From: Pelotomaculum isophthalicicum JI
GTDB lineage: Bacteria; Bacillota; Desulfotomaculia; Desulfotomaculales; Pelotomaculaceae
Assembly: GCF_029478095.1 (NCBI RefSeq)
Contig: NZ_JAKOAV010000002.1
Coordinates: 62,001 to 126,000 of the forward strand
Reading direction: 5' to 3'
Length of the DNA stretch: 64,000 nt
Within the stretch, counting starts at the first letter, position 1. Every line of letters starts with the position of its first letter. A program made the translations under genes and the position numbers. Positions 1 to 10,069 of the stretch are shown here, piece by piece. The notes under the pieces are model-generated. The model had not been told where the DNA came from and searched no databases. It saw nothing but the letters and a program-made list of their open reading frames with translations.

Positions 1-413
1 TCGCCACCGGTATCGCCCTGCACGATCTCCCCGAAGGGCTGGCTATTGCCGCCGGCTTCGCGACAGCCGAGAAACTTGGCCCGCTCCTGGTCCTGGCTAT
101 CGGCCTGCACAACATTCCGGAAGGAATGGCGACGTCGGCGCCGTTGCGTCACGGGGGCTTAGGAGCAGGGCGGGTACTGGCGATTAATATTATAATCAGC
201 TTAATTACACCTATCGGTACTTTCTTCGGGCTGGTCCTGGTTGAAAGCTCCCGCTCCTTCGTCGGCCCGCTGTTGGCTTTTGCCGCGGGTGCCATGACCT
301 ATATTGTGCTCGGGGAACTTGCCCCCGAATCCCGCCGCAACAACCGGACACTGTCATATCTAGGTATGCTTTTCGGGTTGAGCCTGATCATCCTGCTGAG
401 TTTTATTGTTTAA
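1..413 (+). CDS. ZIP family metal transporter, C-terminal part (5' end outside window)
   Basis: Open from the left edge (reading frame begins at base 3) to a stop at 413, about 136 visible residues. Two ZIP signature segments are visible, HDLPEGLA near the start and HNIPEGMA about 33 residues later; in this family the His and Glu of these helices form the binuclear metal site for Zn2+ or Fe2+ in the membrane. Further hydrophobic segments follow (INIIISLITPIGTFFGLVL and a last one ending LIILLSFIV). The gene ends tail to tail with the next one, overlapping by about 11 bases. Family call is firm; the metal is not decidable from this fragment. Confidence 0.9.
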   Translation, partial: ATGIALHDLPEGLAIAAGFATAEKLGPLLVLAIGLHNIPEGMATSAPLRHGGLGAGRVLAINIIISLITPIGTFFGLVLVESSRSFVGPLLAFAAGAMTYIVLGELAPESRRNNRTLSYLGMLFGLSLIILLSFIV

Positions 414-855
414 GGATAAGCCAGGCGCCCCCCGCCATTAATAGCGTCCCCAAAACATTCCATAGACTGAAAGGAATTTTTTCCATACCGAACAGGCCGA
501 AATGGTCAACCAAACCCGCCGTGAAAACCTGTCCGACAATAATCGCCGTGGTGGCCGGCGCCACACCGACCTTCGGCATGGTACTGACCACACCATACAC
601 AATAAGTACCCCCAATATACCACCAAGGTAAGTATACCAGGGAACATGAGAAATGTTTGCCAGGCAGCCGTCACCCAAGCGGCATACAAACAACAAAACC
701 GTAACAAGCAATAGCCCGACCACGTGAACGACCAAAGTAGCTTCCCAAAGCCCGATTACTTTGCCCAAGGCTGAATTAATAGACCCCTGGATAGCCATAA
801 TAATCCCTGCCAAAGCCGCTATAGCCAGGGGTAGAATCTCCGGTGTAATGTTCAT
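403..855 (-). CDS. DMT-superfamily permease of the YdcZ/DUF606 type
   Basis: About 150 residues, almost wholly hydrophobic with about five predicted membrane segments. The opening pattern (LAIAALAGIIMAIQGSINSALG) and the VGVAPATTAIIVGQVF segment are typical of the YdcZ/DUF606 half-size transporters, which often work as pairs; no second half lies beside it. I place the start at the ATG at 855 because a purine-rich stretch (GGAG, GAAGGGGA) lies just upstream; an in-frame ATG at 882 is possible but would put that stretch inside the gene. Substrate unknown. Confidence 0.75.
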   Translation of the reverse strand: MNITPEILPLAIAALAGIIMAIQGSINSALGKVIGLWEATLVVHVVGLLLVTVLLFVCRLGDGCLANISHVPWYTYLGGILGVLIVYGVVSTMPKVGVAPATTAIIVGQVFTAGLVDHFGLFGMEKIPFSLWNVLGTLLMAGGAWLILKQ

Positions 856-1048
856 TTCCCCTTCACCCGCTCCTTTTTCCATTGCATCTATTTATTTTCT
901 TCCGTCCGGGTGGGGATTATTCTTCCGGCGAGGTATTGCCAATGAGTCTGATTTCAGATCTTGAGCAGACACCAGATCTTGAGCGGAACTTGTAAATATT
1001 AGATGGTGCTAGTAAAATAATAGAAAGGTTGTACCAAAAGATGTTATT

Positions 1049-1267
1049 ATGATGAGAAACTACCTGGTCATAATTGAAAAGGCAAATGGTAACTTTTCCG
1101 CTTATCTGCCAGACGTTCCAGGAGTTATAGCAACAGGTAAAAACGTCGAAAAAACGCGCAAGGCGATTGAGACAGCATTAACAATGCATTTAAACGGGCT
1201 AAAAGAAGATGGTCTACCGATCCCCGAACCGGCTGCCCATGCCGACTATGTGGTTTCGGCAATATAA
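1049..1267 (+). CDS. Solo HicB-like antitoxin-type protein
   Basis: 72 residues with the HicB fold pattern: a first strand YLVIIEKANGNFSAYLPDVPG, a GVIATGKNVEKTRKAI helix, and a short tail IPEPAAHADYV. HicB proteins neutralise the HicA RNase toxin. No hicA-like reading frame lies on either side, and this protein lacks the C-terminal DNA-binding domain of longer HicB forms. It may therefore be an orphan antitoxin or a domesticated relative. It sits 44 bases before a long inverted repeat and the relic end of the CRISPR array. The ribosome site is weak (AAAGATG). Confidence 0.7.
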   Translation: MMRNYLVIIEKANGNFSAYLPDVPGVIATGKNVEKTRKAIETALTMHLNGLKEDGLPIPEPAAHADYVVSAI

Positions 1268-1310
1268 AATACACCAGTAATGTACTCTATTTTTACATGG
1301 GATAGATATA

Positions 1311-1366
1311 TTATTAGACTTATAACCTTAGAACAACCCAAGGTTATTAATTTTTGTGTCTAATAA
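1311..1366. repeat. Long imperfect inverted repeat at the old end of the CRISPR locus
   Basis: TTATTAGAC (1311-1319) pairs with GTCTAATAA (1358-1366), and inside it TAACCTT (1323-1329) pairs with AAGGTTA (1340-1346). The array is inferred to be transcribed leftward into this structure, so it could stop or trim the pre-crRNA; it could equally be the remnant of a small mobile element. Pairing is seen directly; function is a guess. Confidence 0.5.
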
Positions 1367-1370
1367 GCTT

Positions 1371-1654
1371 CTTTCAATACTACGCACCCCTGCGGCGAGC
1401 GACTGAAAGATAAGTTGACGCAGCTGGCGTTTCAAGTCACACTCCTATATGGGGAGCGACTAACAAAAATAATTTCCTCTATATCCGGGGTCATTGTTTC
1501 ATTCCATGCTCCCATATTGGGAGCGATGCGCTAATTCGTAAGGTTGTTCTCGGATTACTTTGTTTCAACCCACGTACCCGCACGGGGTGCGACCTGTTTA
1601 ACCTGTAGGAGGTGCGGCTGTATATCGGTGGTTTCAATCCACGCACCCGCACGG
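1371..1654 (-). CRISPR. Relic type I-C-like repeat array (five decayed units)
   Basis: Five units of about 32 bases begin at 1371, 1429, 1496, 1562 and 1631. The best preserved (1562-1593) starts GTTTCAACCCACG and ends CACGGGGTGCGAC, which on the minus strand is the well-known I-C pattern GTCGCACCCC...GTGGATTGAAAC type. Intervals of 25 to 37 bases separate them. Units decay leftward, and the last is cut to 24 bases just before the first I-B repeat at 1666. No I-C effector genes (cas5c, cas8c, cas7c) are in the window. The repeats share the ATTGAAAC-like end and the same orientation as the I-B array. Confidence 0.8.
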
Positions 1655-1665
1655 ATTTAATGAAA

Positions 1666-4600
1666 GTTTCAATTCCTCATAGGCAGGCTAAACACTTTCG
1701 GATAACAAAAGCACGACCTTTACTTACTCCGTGTTTCAATTCCTCATAGGCAGACTAAAAACGTTAAATATTTTTTCGCTTCTTTTGTTTGCTCTGGAGT
1801 GTTTCAATTCCTCATAGGCAGACTAAAAACCCGCCAAATAAACGCGCGTTACATAAGGATATGGGGTTTCAATTCCTCATAGGCAGACTAAAAACTCAGT
1901 TTGTTGGTTATGGTATCTCCTATTTATACCAGTTTCAATTCCTCATAGGCAGACTAAAAACTCAGAGCGGGAGAAGGAGGAATGGTAAATGTTTAGGTTT
2001 CAATTCCTCATAGGCAGACTAAAAACACTTACCATACAGGCTTTTCTATATTTATCTGTTTGAAGTTTCAATTCCTCATAGGCAGACTAAAAACCGTCGA
2101 CATTATCGACCGTCACCCCGGCCGTTACCCCAAGTTTCAATTCCTCATAGGCAGACTAAAAACCGCTGTCCAGCTCTCATCAGGCAGGTTATCTTTTTGC
2201 GTTTCAATTCCTCATAGGCAGACTAAAAACTCATGGGGTTGGACCTCCTTAAGATTTGGTTTTAGGGGTTTCAATTCCTCATAGGCAGACTAAAAACTTG
2301 GGAGCAAACTTTTTGAGATCGCTTCGGCATTGACGTTTCAATTCCTCATAGGCAGACTAAAAACGGACAATACCACGTACATTACGTACACCTGCACGAG
2401 TTTCAATTCCTCATAGGCAGACTAAAAACACATTGGAGTATAAACGACAATCAATTATCTATCAGTAGTTTCAATTCCTCATAGGCAGACTAAAAACTTA
2501 AATCTTAAATAGGAGCTGATATTTATGTATAGAAGTTTCAATTCCTCATAGGCAGACTAAAAACATCAAAAAATATTTATTATTTTTCTCGTTGACATAT
2601 CCGGTTTCAATTCCTCAAAGGCAGACTAAAAACTAAAATAAGCGGTTACTTTTGCTTTTAGCATTCCCGGTTTCAATTCCTCATAGGCAGACTAAAAACG
2701 GTGACTGTATCTAATTGACTTTGTTGCCTTTGGCGTTTCAATTCCTCATAGGCAGACTAAAAACAAACGAAAGGAAGTTATAAAAGATGAAACTAAATAG
2801 TTTCAATTCCTCATAGGCAGACTAAAAACTATGGCTACTTTCATTTTTTATTGACCTCCCGTCCCGTTTCAATTCCTCATAGGCAGACTAAAAACGTTGT
2901 TTTGGGTGCAGTAGGGTTTTATCATAGCGCGTGTTTCAATTCCTCATAGGCAGACTAAAAACCATATATGAAAATTTGAAGTTTATACCGGATGAAAAGT
3001 GTTTCAATTCCTCATAGGCAGACTAAAAACCAAACCAGTGCTGTTCCTCCCCATCGCTCTGAACGAGTTTCAATTCCTCATAGGCAGACTAAAAACCGAT
3101 ACCGCCGGCGTCATTAGTGGGCCAGGGAATTGGTTTCAATTCCTCATAGGCAGACTAAAAACTCAAGGCTTACCAGTATCTGCATAGGTTTTCACCAGGT
3201 TTCAATTCCTCATAGGCAGACTAAAAACACAGGCCGGGATATATGGTTGAATTTGTCCAAAAAAGTTTCAATTCCTCATAGGCAGACTAAAAACTCAAAG
3301 TGCTTTTGCCACTTCGGATCGCCGCAGCGGGGTTTCAATTCCTCATAGGCAGACTAAAAACTAGCCAGTGAAATAATTTCCGAGGCTTGTTTTTTGGGTT
3401 TCAATTCCTCATAGGCAGACTAAAAACAAAGGCGGCCATGACTGTCAAGATCCTGAAGCAGGGGTTTCAATTCCTCATAGGCAGACTAAAAACTCGATGT
3501 CCTCGTCTTCTCCCAAGTTCCAAACATCGTGTTTCAATTCCTCATAGGCAGACTAAAAACATAGTATATAATTGGGTGTAGTGTACCCAGAATAAGGTTT
3601 CAATTCCTCATAGGCAGACTAAAAACATTTCAATGCAGAGTGACGGCGGTCCTACCCGCCGGGTTTCAATTCCTCATAGGCAGACTAAAAACCAAGTCCG
3701 GGAAATAAAAAGGAGGAATTCAAAAATGAGTTTCAATTCCTCATAGGCAGACTAAAAACCTGCGCCTCCAAATGCGCTATAGCTGAGGGGATAGACGGGG
3801 TTTCAATTCCTCATAGGCAGACTAAAAACCAAAGCTTGACGCAAAAGCGCTAAATTTGAAATTAAGGTTTCAATTCCTCATAGGCAGACTAAAAACACGG
3901 TTCTTCATTATTCAACACTCCGATATTGTTTGTTTCAATTCCTCATAGGCAGACTAAAAACGGTGTAGTTTTCATTTCGTTTTCTCCTTTCCGCCCGGTT
4001 TCAATTCCTCATAGGCAGACTAAAAACAGACAACCCCCTACAAAATCGCTCAAAACCTGGTAGTTTCAATTCCTCATAGGCAGACTAAAAACGATATAAA
4101 ATCTCAAATATCTATCCTGGTGAGTGGGGTTTCAATTCCTCATAGGCAGACTAAAAACTCAAGATCGGCCTTGAGTCTGGTATTTTCGGCCTTGTTTCAA
4201 TTCCTCATAGGCAGACTAAAAACCAAGTATCGCACGGGCAAAAAATGCATTGAGCCAGGTTGGTTTCAATTCCTCATAGGCAGACTAAAAACTTGGAGAA
4301 TAGATCATGCAGGGAAATGCTTTTTTGACGTTTCAATTCCTCATAGGCAGACTAAAAACCAAGCAAAACTTATCTAAAGTAACTTTTAAAAGTGTGTTTC
4401 AATTCCTCATAGGCAGACTAAAAACAGGTTAAGCAGGAAAGACAAATACAGGCAGGCAATGCGTTTCAATTCCTCATAGGCAGACTAAAAACCAGCAGGA
4501 TGATCAAGATTCTTCTCCTGCTGCTAAGTTTCAATTCCTCATAGGCAGACTAAAAACTAAAAAGTCTCTCATTATGAGAGACTACAAACAGACGGGTTTC

Positions 4601-7600
4601 AATTCCTCATAGGCAGACTAAAAACGATATAACTATATAATATCGTTTTAACCATTCAATATTGTTTCAATTCCTCATAGGCAGACTAAAAACGAGGGAA
4701 AGGAAGGGAAAAAGAAATAGGAATAGTTATGTTTCAATTCCTCATAGGCAGACTAAAAACTAAAGCTATCACCATAGTCAGTGTTCTTTGCTATATAGTT
4801 TCAATTCCTCATAGGCAGACTAAAAACCCATTTATAGGGCTTTGCATATACGCGAGTCCGGGGTTTCAATTCCTCATAGGCAGACTAAAAACGCTGACTT
4901 CTTGGTTCGGGTAGGTCACTGCCGGACCAGGTTTCAATTCCTCATAGGCAGACTAAAAACATACCAGATTCTGCACTAATTTGGCGGGTCTGGTAGTTTC
5001 AATTCCTCATAGGCAGACTAAAAACAAAGCCTTGACGGCAGCCCTAGAAGAGGGGAAGTCATGTTTCAATTCCTCATAGGCAGACTAAAAACCGGTCCCG
5101 TACGCTGGCGGGCGCGCCTCCAGAAAGTGTTTCAATTCCTCATAGGCAGACTAAAAACCGCCGCGCTCAAAATAGCCTACGGCATCGAACCCGGGTTTCA
5201 ATTCCTCATAGGCAGACTAAAAACATAGAAAGGAATGATGCTACCATGCCCGAACAACCGTTTCAATTCCTCATAGGCAGACTAAAAACCAAGCCCGAGC
5301 CGGAGAAGTTGGCATCCAGCCAGCGTTTCAATTCCTCATAGGCAGACTAAAAACACGAATTGAGCTAATTGAAAGCCTGCCTGACGAGTCGGTTTCAATT
5401 CCTCATAGGCAGACTAAAAACGTACCAATCAGAAGTAGTTATTCCTAGTTACTTCCATAGTTTCAATTCCTCATAGGCAGACTAAAAACCCGACGAGGCA
5501 AGGCCAAAACCATATCCGAAAGGCGGGTTTCAATTCCTCATAGGCAGACTAAAAACGGGTGAAGCCGCTGCCGGCGCAAGTATGATCGACACGTTTCAAT
5601 TCCTCATAGGCAGACTAAAAACTCTTCCTTTCCCACGACACGCCAGCGTAATCACAAGTTTCAATTCCTCATAGGCAGACTAAAAACGCAATGACTTCTT
5701 CTGCTGGGATAGTTGAGAATCACGGTTTCAATTCCTCATAGGCAGACTAAAAACTTGGCTTTTTCGCCATGGCAACGCTTCCACAGTTTGGTTTCAATTC
5801 CTCATAGGCAGACTAAAAACGGGTATTCATGGGATAATAAAAGTATATACAATATTGTTTCAATTCCTCATAGGCAGACTAAAAACTTCTATACTTACCG
5901 AAATAGAGCAAGACATTAAGCTGTTTCAATTCCTCATAGGCAGACTAAAAACCCGGGAACCGGCGATTCTGGCCGATTGACGTAGGGTGTTTCAATTCCT
6001 CATAGGCAGACTAAAAACTGAAACAAGCCGAGGCCAAGTTTGCCGGTGGAGCTGAAGTTTCAATTCCTCATAGGCAGACTAAAAACAAATTAATGAATCA
6101 ATAAAGAAAATTGAACAATCTAGTTTCAATTCCTCATAGGCAGACTAAAAACCCAACCGTCAACATTTTGCATTAGGGTCTTACCTTCGGTTTCAATTCC
6201 TCATAGGCAGACTAAAAACTGTTGCCAATGTTGCCGATTCAAAAAAGCATATCGGGTTTCAATTCCTCATAGGCAGACTAAAAACCCGATAGATTTAACA
6301 AAATTCTATAAAAGAAGAATTTAGTTTCAATTCCTCATAGGCAGACTAAAAACCGGAGATATAGTAGCTTTTACAAGAGCAGGTTTGGGGTTTCAATTCC
6401 TCATAGGCAGACTAAAAACGTGATAAAATGTCTTTTTTGCGTAGTTAATTCAGCTTTGTTTCAATTCCTCATAGGCAGACTAAAAACTCTAATTAGTTGA
6501 GAAAGGACCACCGGTACACTGTCAGTTTCAATTCCTCATAGGCAGACTAAAAACAAAATAAACGGTCCTCAATAGAGCCCGCAGGTTTCTGTTTCAATTC
6601 CTCATAGGCAGACTAAAAACGAAGCCCTGGGGGCTGCTGTGGCCTGGGATGAAGCTACGTTTCAATTCCTCATAGGCAGACTAAAAACGGGTTTATCAAT
6701 ACGCCAGTATCGTTGATTTTTTGGTCGTTTCAATTCCTCATAGGCAGACTAAAAACCCGAATCAGTTGAATTTATCTCCGGCCTTTTGTCAGTGTTTCAA
6801 TTCCTCATAGGCAGACTAAAAACGAACTTACACGTTAGAAATTCGCTCAACTTCATAATGTTTCAATTCCTCATAGGCAGACTAAAAACTTCCGGTAACT
6901 TCTTCCCTCGCTTTTCCGCTCTTCGGTTTCAATTCCTCATAGGCAGACTAAAAACAAAGCAATAGCAAAATATTCAACCGCTGGAGCCATAGTTTCAATT
7001 CCTCATAGGCAGACTAAAAACTATTTTCATCTAATAACTCATTCGAAATACAAGCGGAGTTTCAATTCCTCATAGGCAGACTAAAAACTGATTAATTTAC
7101 GAAAAGATAAAGATTCTAATTCTGGTTTCAATTCCTCATAGGCAGACTAAAAACGGACAAAGTAGTGGTAACCAATGCCTGCCCAACCGTTGTGTTTCAA
7201 TTCCTCATAGGCAGACTAAAAACCTTCCCAGAATTTGAGCCCCCAGGTTGCGGTTTGAAGTTTCAATTCCTCATAGGCAGACTAAAAACGGTAAGACCCT
7301 AATGCAAAATGTTGACGGTTGGATGAGGTTTCAATTCCTCATAGGCAGACTAAAAACTCCAGGACTGCTCCTTCTGTTTCAGCGGTTATGATGGTTTCAA
7401 TTCCTCATAGGCAGACTAAAAACTTATTTTTAATGAATTGGGTGTAACTCATTTTTTTGTTTCAATTCCTCATAGGCAGACTAAAAACGGTACAACTCCG
7501 GAATGAAGAATTTGAAATGCTCCAGTTTCAATTCCTCATAGGCAGACTAAAAACGGGCAGTTTTTACACTGCCCACTCATTTCTGCTTAATCGTTTCAAT

Positions 7601-9612
7601 TCCTCATAGGCAGACTAAAAACGGAATGTGATTGGTTAAGCTCATTTATTTTTTCAACGTTTCAATTCCTCATAGGCAGACTAAAAACTAAGCTTAGCTA
7701 CAAAGATGAACATGGAAAGAAATAGTTTCAATTCCTCATAGGCAGACTAAAAACCAGTTTGGGAAAACGTTCCCGGAGCCCTCTCCAGCAAGTTTCAATT
7801 CCTCATAGGCAGACTAAAAACTGTAGTAGCTGACTTGGCTTCATCAGTATAGATTTGTTTCAATTCCTCATAGGCAGACTAAAAACGGTCAAGCTGAAGA
7901 TAATGTTTTAGTAATACATCTCGGTTTCAATTCCTCATAGGCAGACTAAAAACCCAGCGCTCTTGCTGCACATTCGGCCGATACTACGAGTTTCAATTCC
8001 TCATAGGCAGACTAAAAACATGGGTGCCCGGTGGGTTCGGGACTGGCGATGTGGGTTTCAATTCCTCATAGGCAGACTAAAAACGGTCCATCGTGTTAAC
8101 TTGCAATCGACTCACTCCTGTTTCAATTCCTCATAGGCAGACTAAAAACCCGTGATTGTACTTGCTGTAAGAATATTAAAGTTTGGAGTTTCAATTCCTC
8201 ATAGGCAGACTAAAAACGAATATTATCGAAGAGCAATATAACTGGTCTGGTGAGTGTTTCAATTCCTCATAGGCAGACTAAAAACCCAACGACTTATGAT
8301 TTTTTGTTGTCTTATGACATGTTTCAATTCCTCATAGGCAGACTAAAAACCGACAATGCACGATGCTAAAACAACGGCAACGGCCAAGTTTCAATTCCTC
8401 ATAGGCAGACTAAAAACTTCGATTACGTTTATCAGGCACAAAATACCGTTCTCTGGTTTCAATTCCTCATAGGCAGACTAAAAACATTGAGGGATACGCT
8501 GTTAAATGGGACCAGCCCTGGGAGTTTCAATTCCTCATAGGCAGACTAAAAACTTGCAAAGGGTAGACTCAAAAGTGGATGGGATCTAGTTTCAATTCCT
8601 CATAGGCAGACTAAAAACGGAAAAAAGAAGCGGTTCAAAGTGATGCAGCATTTCAGTTTCAATTCCTCATAGGCAGACTAAAAACATCTAAGAGGTTATC
8701 TTCATCATCGCCCACACTATGTTTCAATTCCTCATAGGCAGACTAAAAACAGAACTATAACGAGCATAGATTGCACCTTTAAGCATGTTTCAATTCCTCA
8801 TAGGCAGACTAAAAACTCATCCAGCCTGCGAACCAGGTCCTTGCGGGTGTTGGTGGTTTCAATTCCTCATAGGCAGACTAAAAACTCGAAAGCGCCGGCG
8901 GGAGGAGGGGAAACAATGAGTGTTTCAATTCCTCATAGGCAGACTAAAAACGGGGAGAACGCCTTAACCGAAATGTGGTTGTAGAAAGTGTTTCAATTCC
9001 TCATAGGCAGACTAAAAACTGCCGTTGCCTCCATGATCAACTTTGTTCCCTCAGGGTTTCAATTCCTCATAGGCAGACTAAAAACTTTGCTTCCGCCATG
9101 CAATTGATTTCCAGAATATCTTGTTTCAATTCCTCATAGGCAGACTAAAAACACTGCCCGGAATGTCGCCTGTTCCAAGGGCAATCCAAGTTTCAATTCC
9201 TCATAGGCAGACTAAAAACACGTTCTTGGGAGTAACTTTGACCTGATCTATCCGGTTTCAATTCCTCATAGGCAGACTAAAAACGGCCAAATGAGTTTTC
9301 CCAGTGCCGTTGGGTCCCAGTTTCAATTCCTCATAGGCAGACTAAAAACAGCCGTGCCATAGCGCTCAATAATTTCATGATCGTGTTTCAATTCCTCATA
9401 GGCAGACTAAAAACCCAAAGCGCACCTTCTCAAAGGCCCGCTCTCTCGCAGTTTCAATTCCTCATAGGCAGACTAAAAACGCATTAAATACTCGGAAACC
9501 GAGGACGGAATAAAAGGTTTCAATTCCTCATAGGCAGACTAAAAACCGGCCGGAGGAGCAATATCAGTGGCCGACCCCAGGTGTTTCAATTCCTCATAGG
9601 CAGACTAAAAAC
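1666..9612 (-). CRISPR. Type I-B CRISPR array, 120 repeats and 119 spacers (hand count)
   Basis: The 30-base repeat begins GTTTCAATTCC and ends AGACTAAAAAC on the plus strand, with spacers of about 34 to 40 bases (mean period 66.5). Transcription is inferred to be leftward: the minus-strand repeat then ends in ATTGAAAC, the usual 5' handle of I-B crRNAs; the degenerate terminal repeat (1666-1695, two changes) is at the left; and the leader plus cas2 are at the right. Apart from that end and one A-for-T variant at 2604-2633, every repeat read is identical. Spacers near 9600 should be the newest. The spacers at 6153-6189 and 7290-7327 are reverse complements over 33 bases. Confidence 0.97.
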
Positions 9613-9781
9613 CCGTCTAAAGCCGCAAAAAATAAGGCATTCATTTTTAAAATAATTTCGTAACTTCTATGCTAGATTTAACAAAAGCCTTTTTTCTTGC
9701 AAGTTTATCAGGCTGTAGTTGTCGTCAGTCCTTCAGCAATTATACTCTACCATGGATCGACGACATGATAGGTAGAGCAAC
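9613..9781 (-). promoter_or_regulatory. CRISPR leader and presumed array promoter
   Basis: A 169-base AT-rich stretch lies between the last repeat and the cas2 stop. On the minus strand it carries a TATAAT hexamer (plus strand 9739-9744) with no convincing -35, about 125 bases before the first repeat. Position and orientation fit a leader that drives leftward pre-crRNA transcription and directs new spacers to the right end. A 63-codon open frame here (9669-9860) runs into cas2 in antisense and is not credible. Confidence 0.7.
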
Positions 9782-10045
9782 TTATATAATATTTTCCTGG
9801 CCACCTTTTTCTAAACCAATTATTTCTCTGGAGGAGTATTTTGTAGTTCGTAAATTATAGAAAATCACTGAGTCCTCATCCTTCCTTATTATACGTTCCA
9901 ATTCCATCTTTAGCTTTTTAAGATTAGCTTCTGAGATTTCACCTTCAAGAACAGAGTTTTGAACCCAGTGTAAGTACTGGCGGCATTTTTTCAACACTTT
10001 GGCAACTCTCTTTTGATTGACATCATAGACTAATATTATAAACAT
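9782..10045 (-). CDS. cas2: CRISPR-associated endoribonuclease/integrase subunit Cas2
   Basis: About 87 residues beginning MFIILVYDVNQKR, the classic Cas2 first strand with its Asp, followed by KVLKKCRQYLHWVQNSVLEGE, the standard Cas2 helix and strand. Cas2 dimers bridge two Cas1 dimers in the spacer-integration complex. I prefer the ATG at 10045, since Cas2 proteins start directly with this strand; an upstream in-frame codon at 10057 adds only four residues. It is the last gene of the cas4-cas1-cas2 set, 24 bases after cas1, and abuts the leader. Confidence 0.95.
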   Translation of the reverse strand: MFIILVYDVNQKRVAKVLKKCRQYLHWVQNSVLEGEISEANLKKLKMELERIIRKDEDSVIFYNLRTTKYSSREIIGLEKGGQENII

Positions 10046-10069
10046 GTCAAACACCACACAATAAATATC

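Noticed and set aside
941-993. Two copies of CAGATCTTGAGC
   Set aside because: Only two short copies; too little to call a repeat element or regulatory site.
1789-5919. Several 60-85-codon open frames reading FQFLIGRLKT or VSIPHRQTKN again and again
   Set aside because: They are translations of the CRISPR repeat in different frames, not genes.
9669-9860. 63-codon open frame in the CRISPR leader
   Set aside because: It runs antisense into the cas2 end, has no ribosome site and lies in the region expected to be leader.
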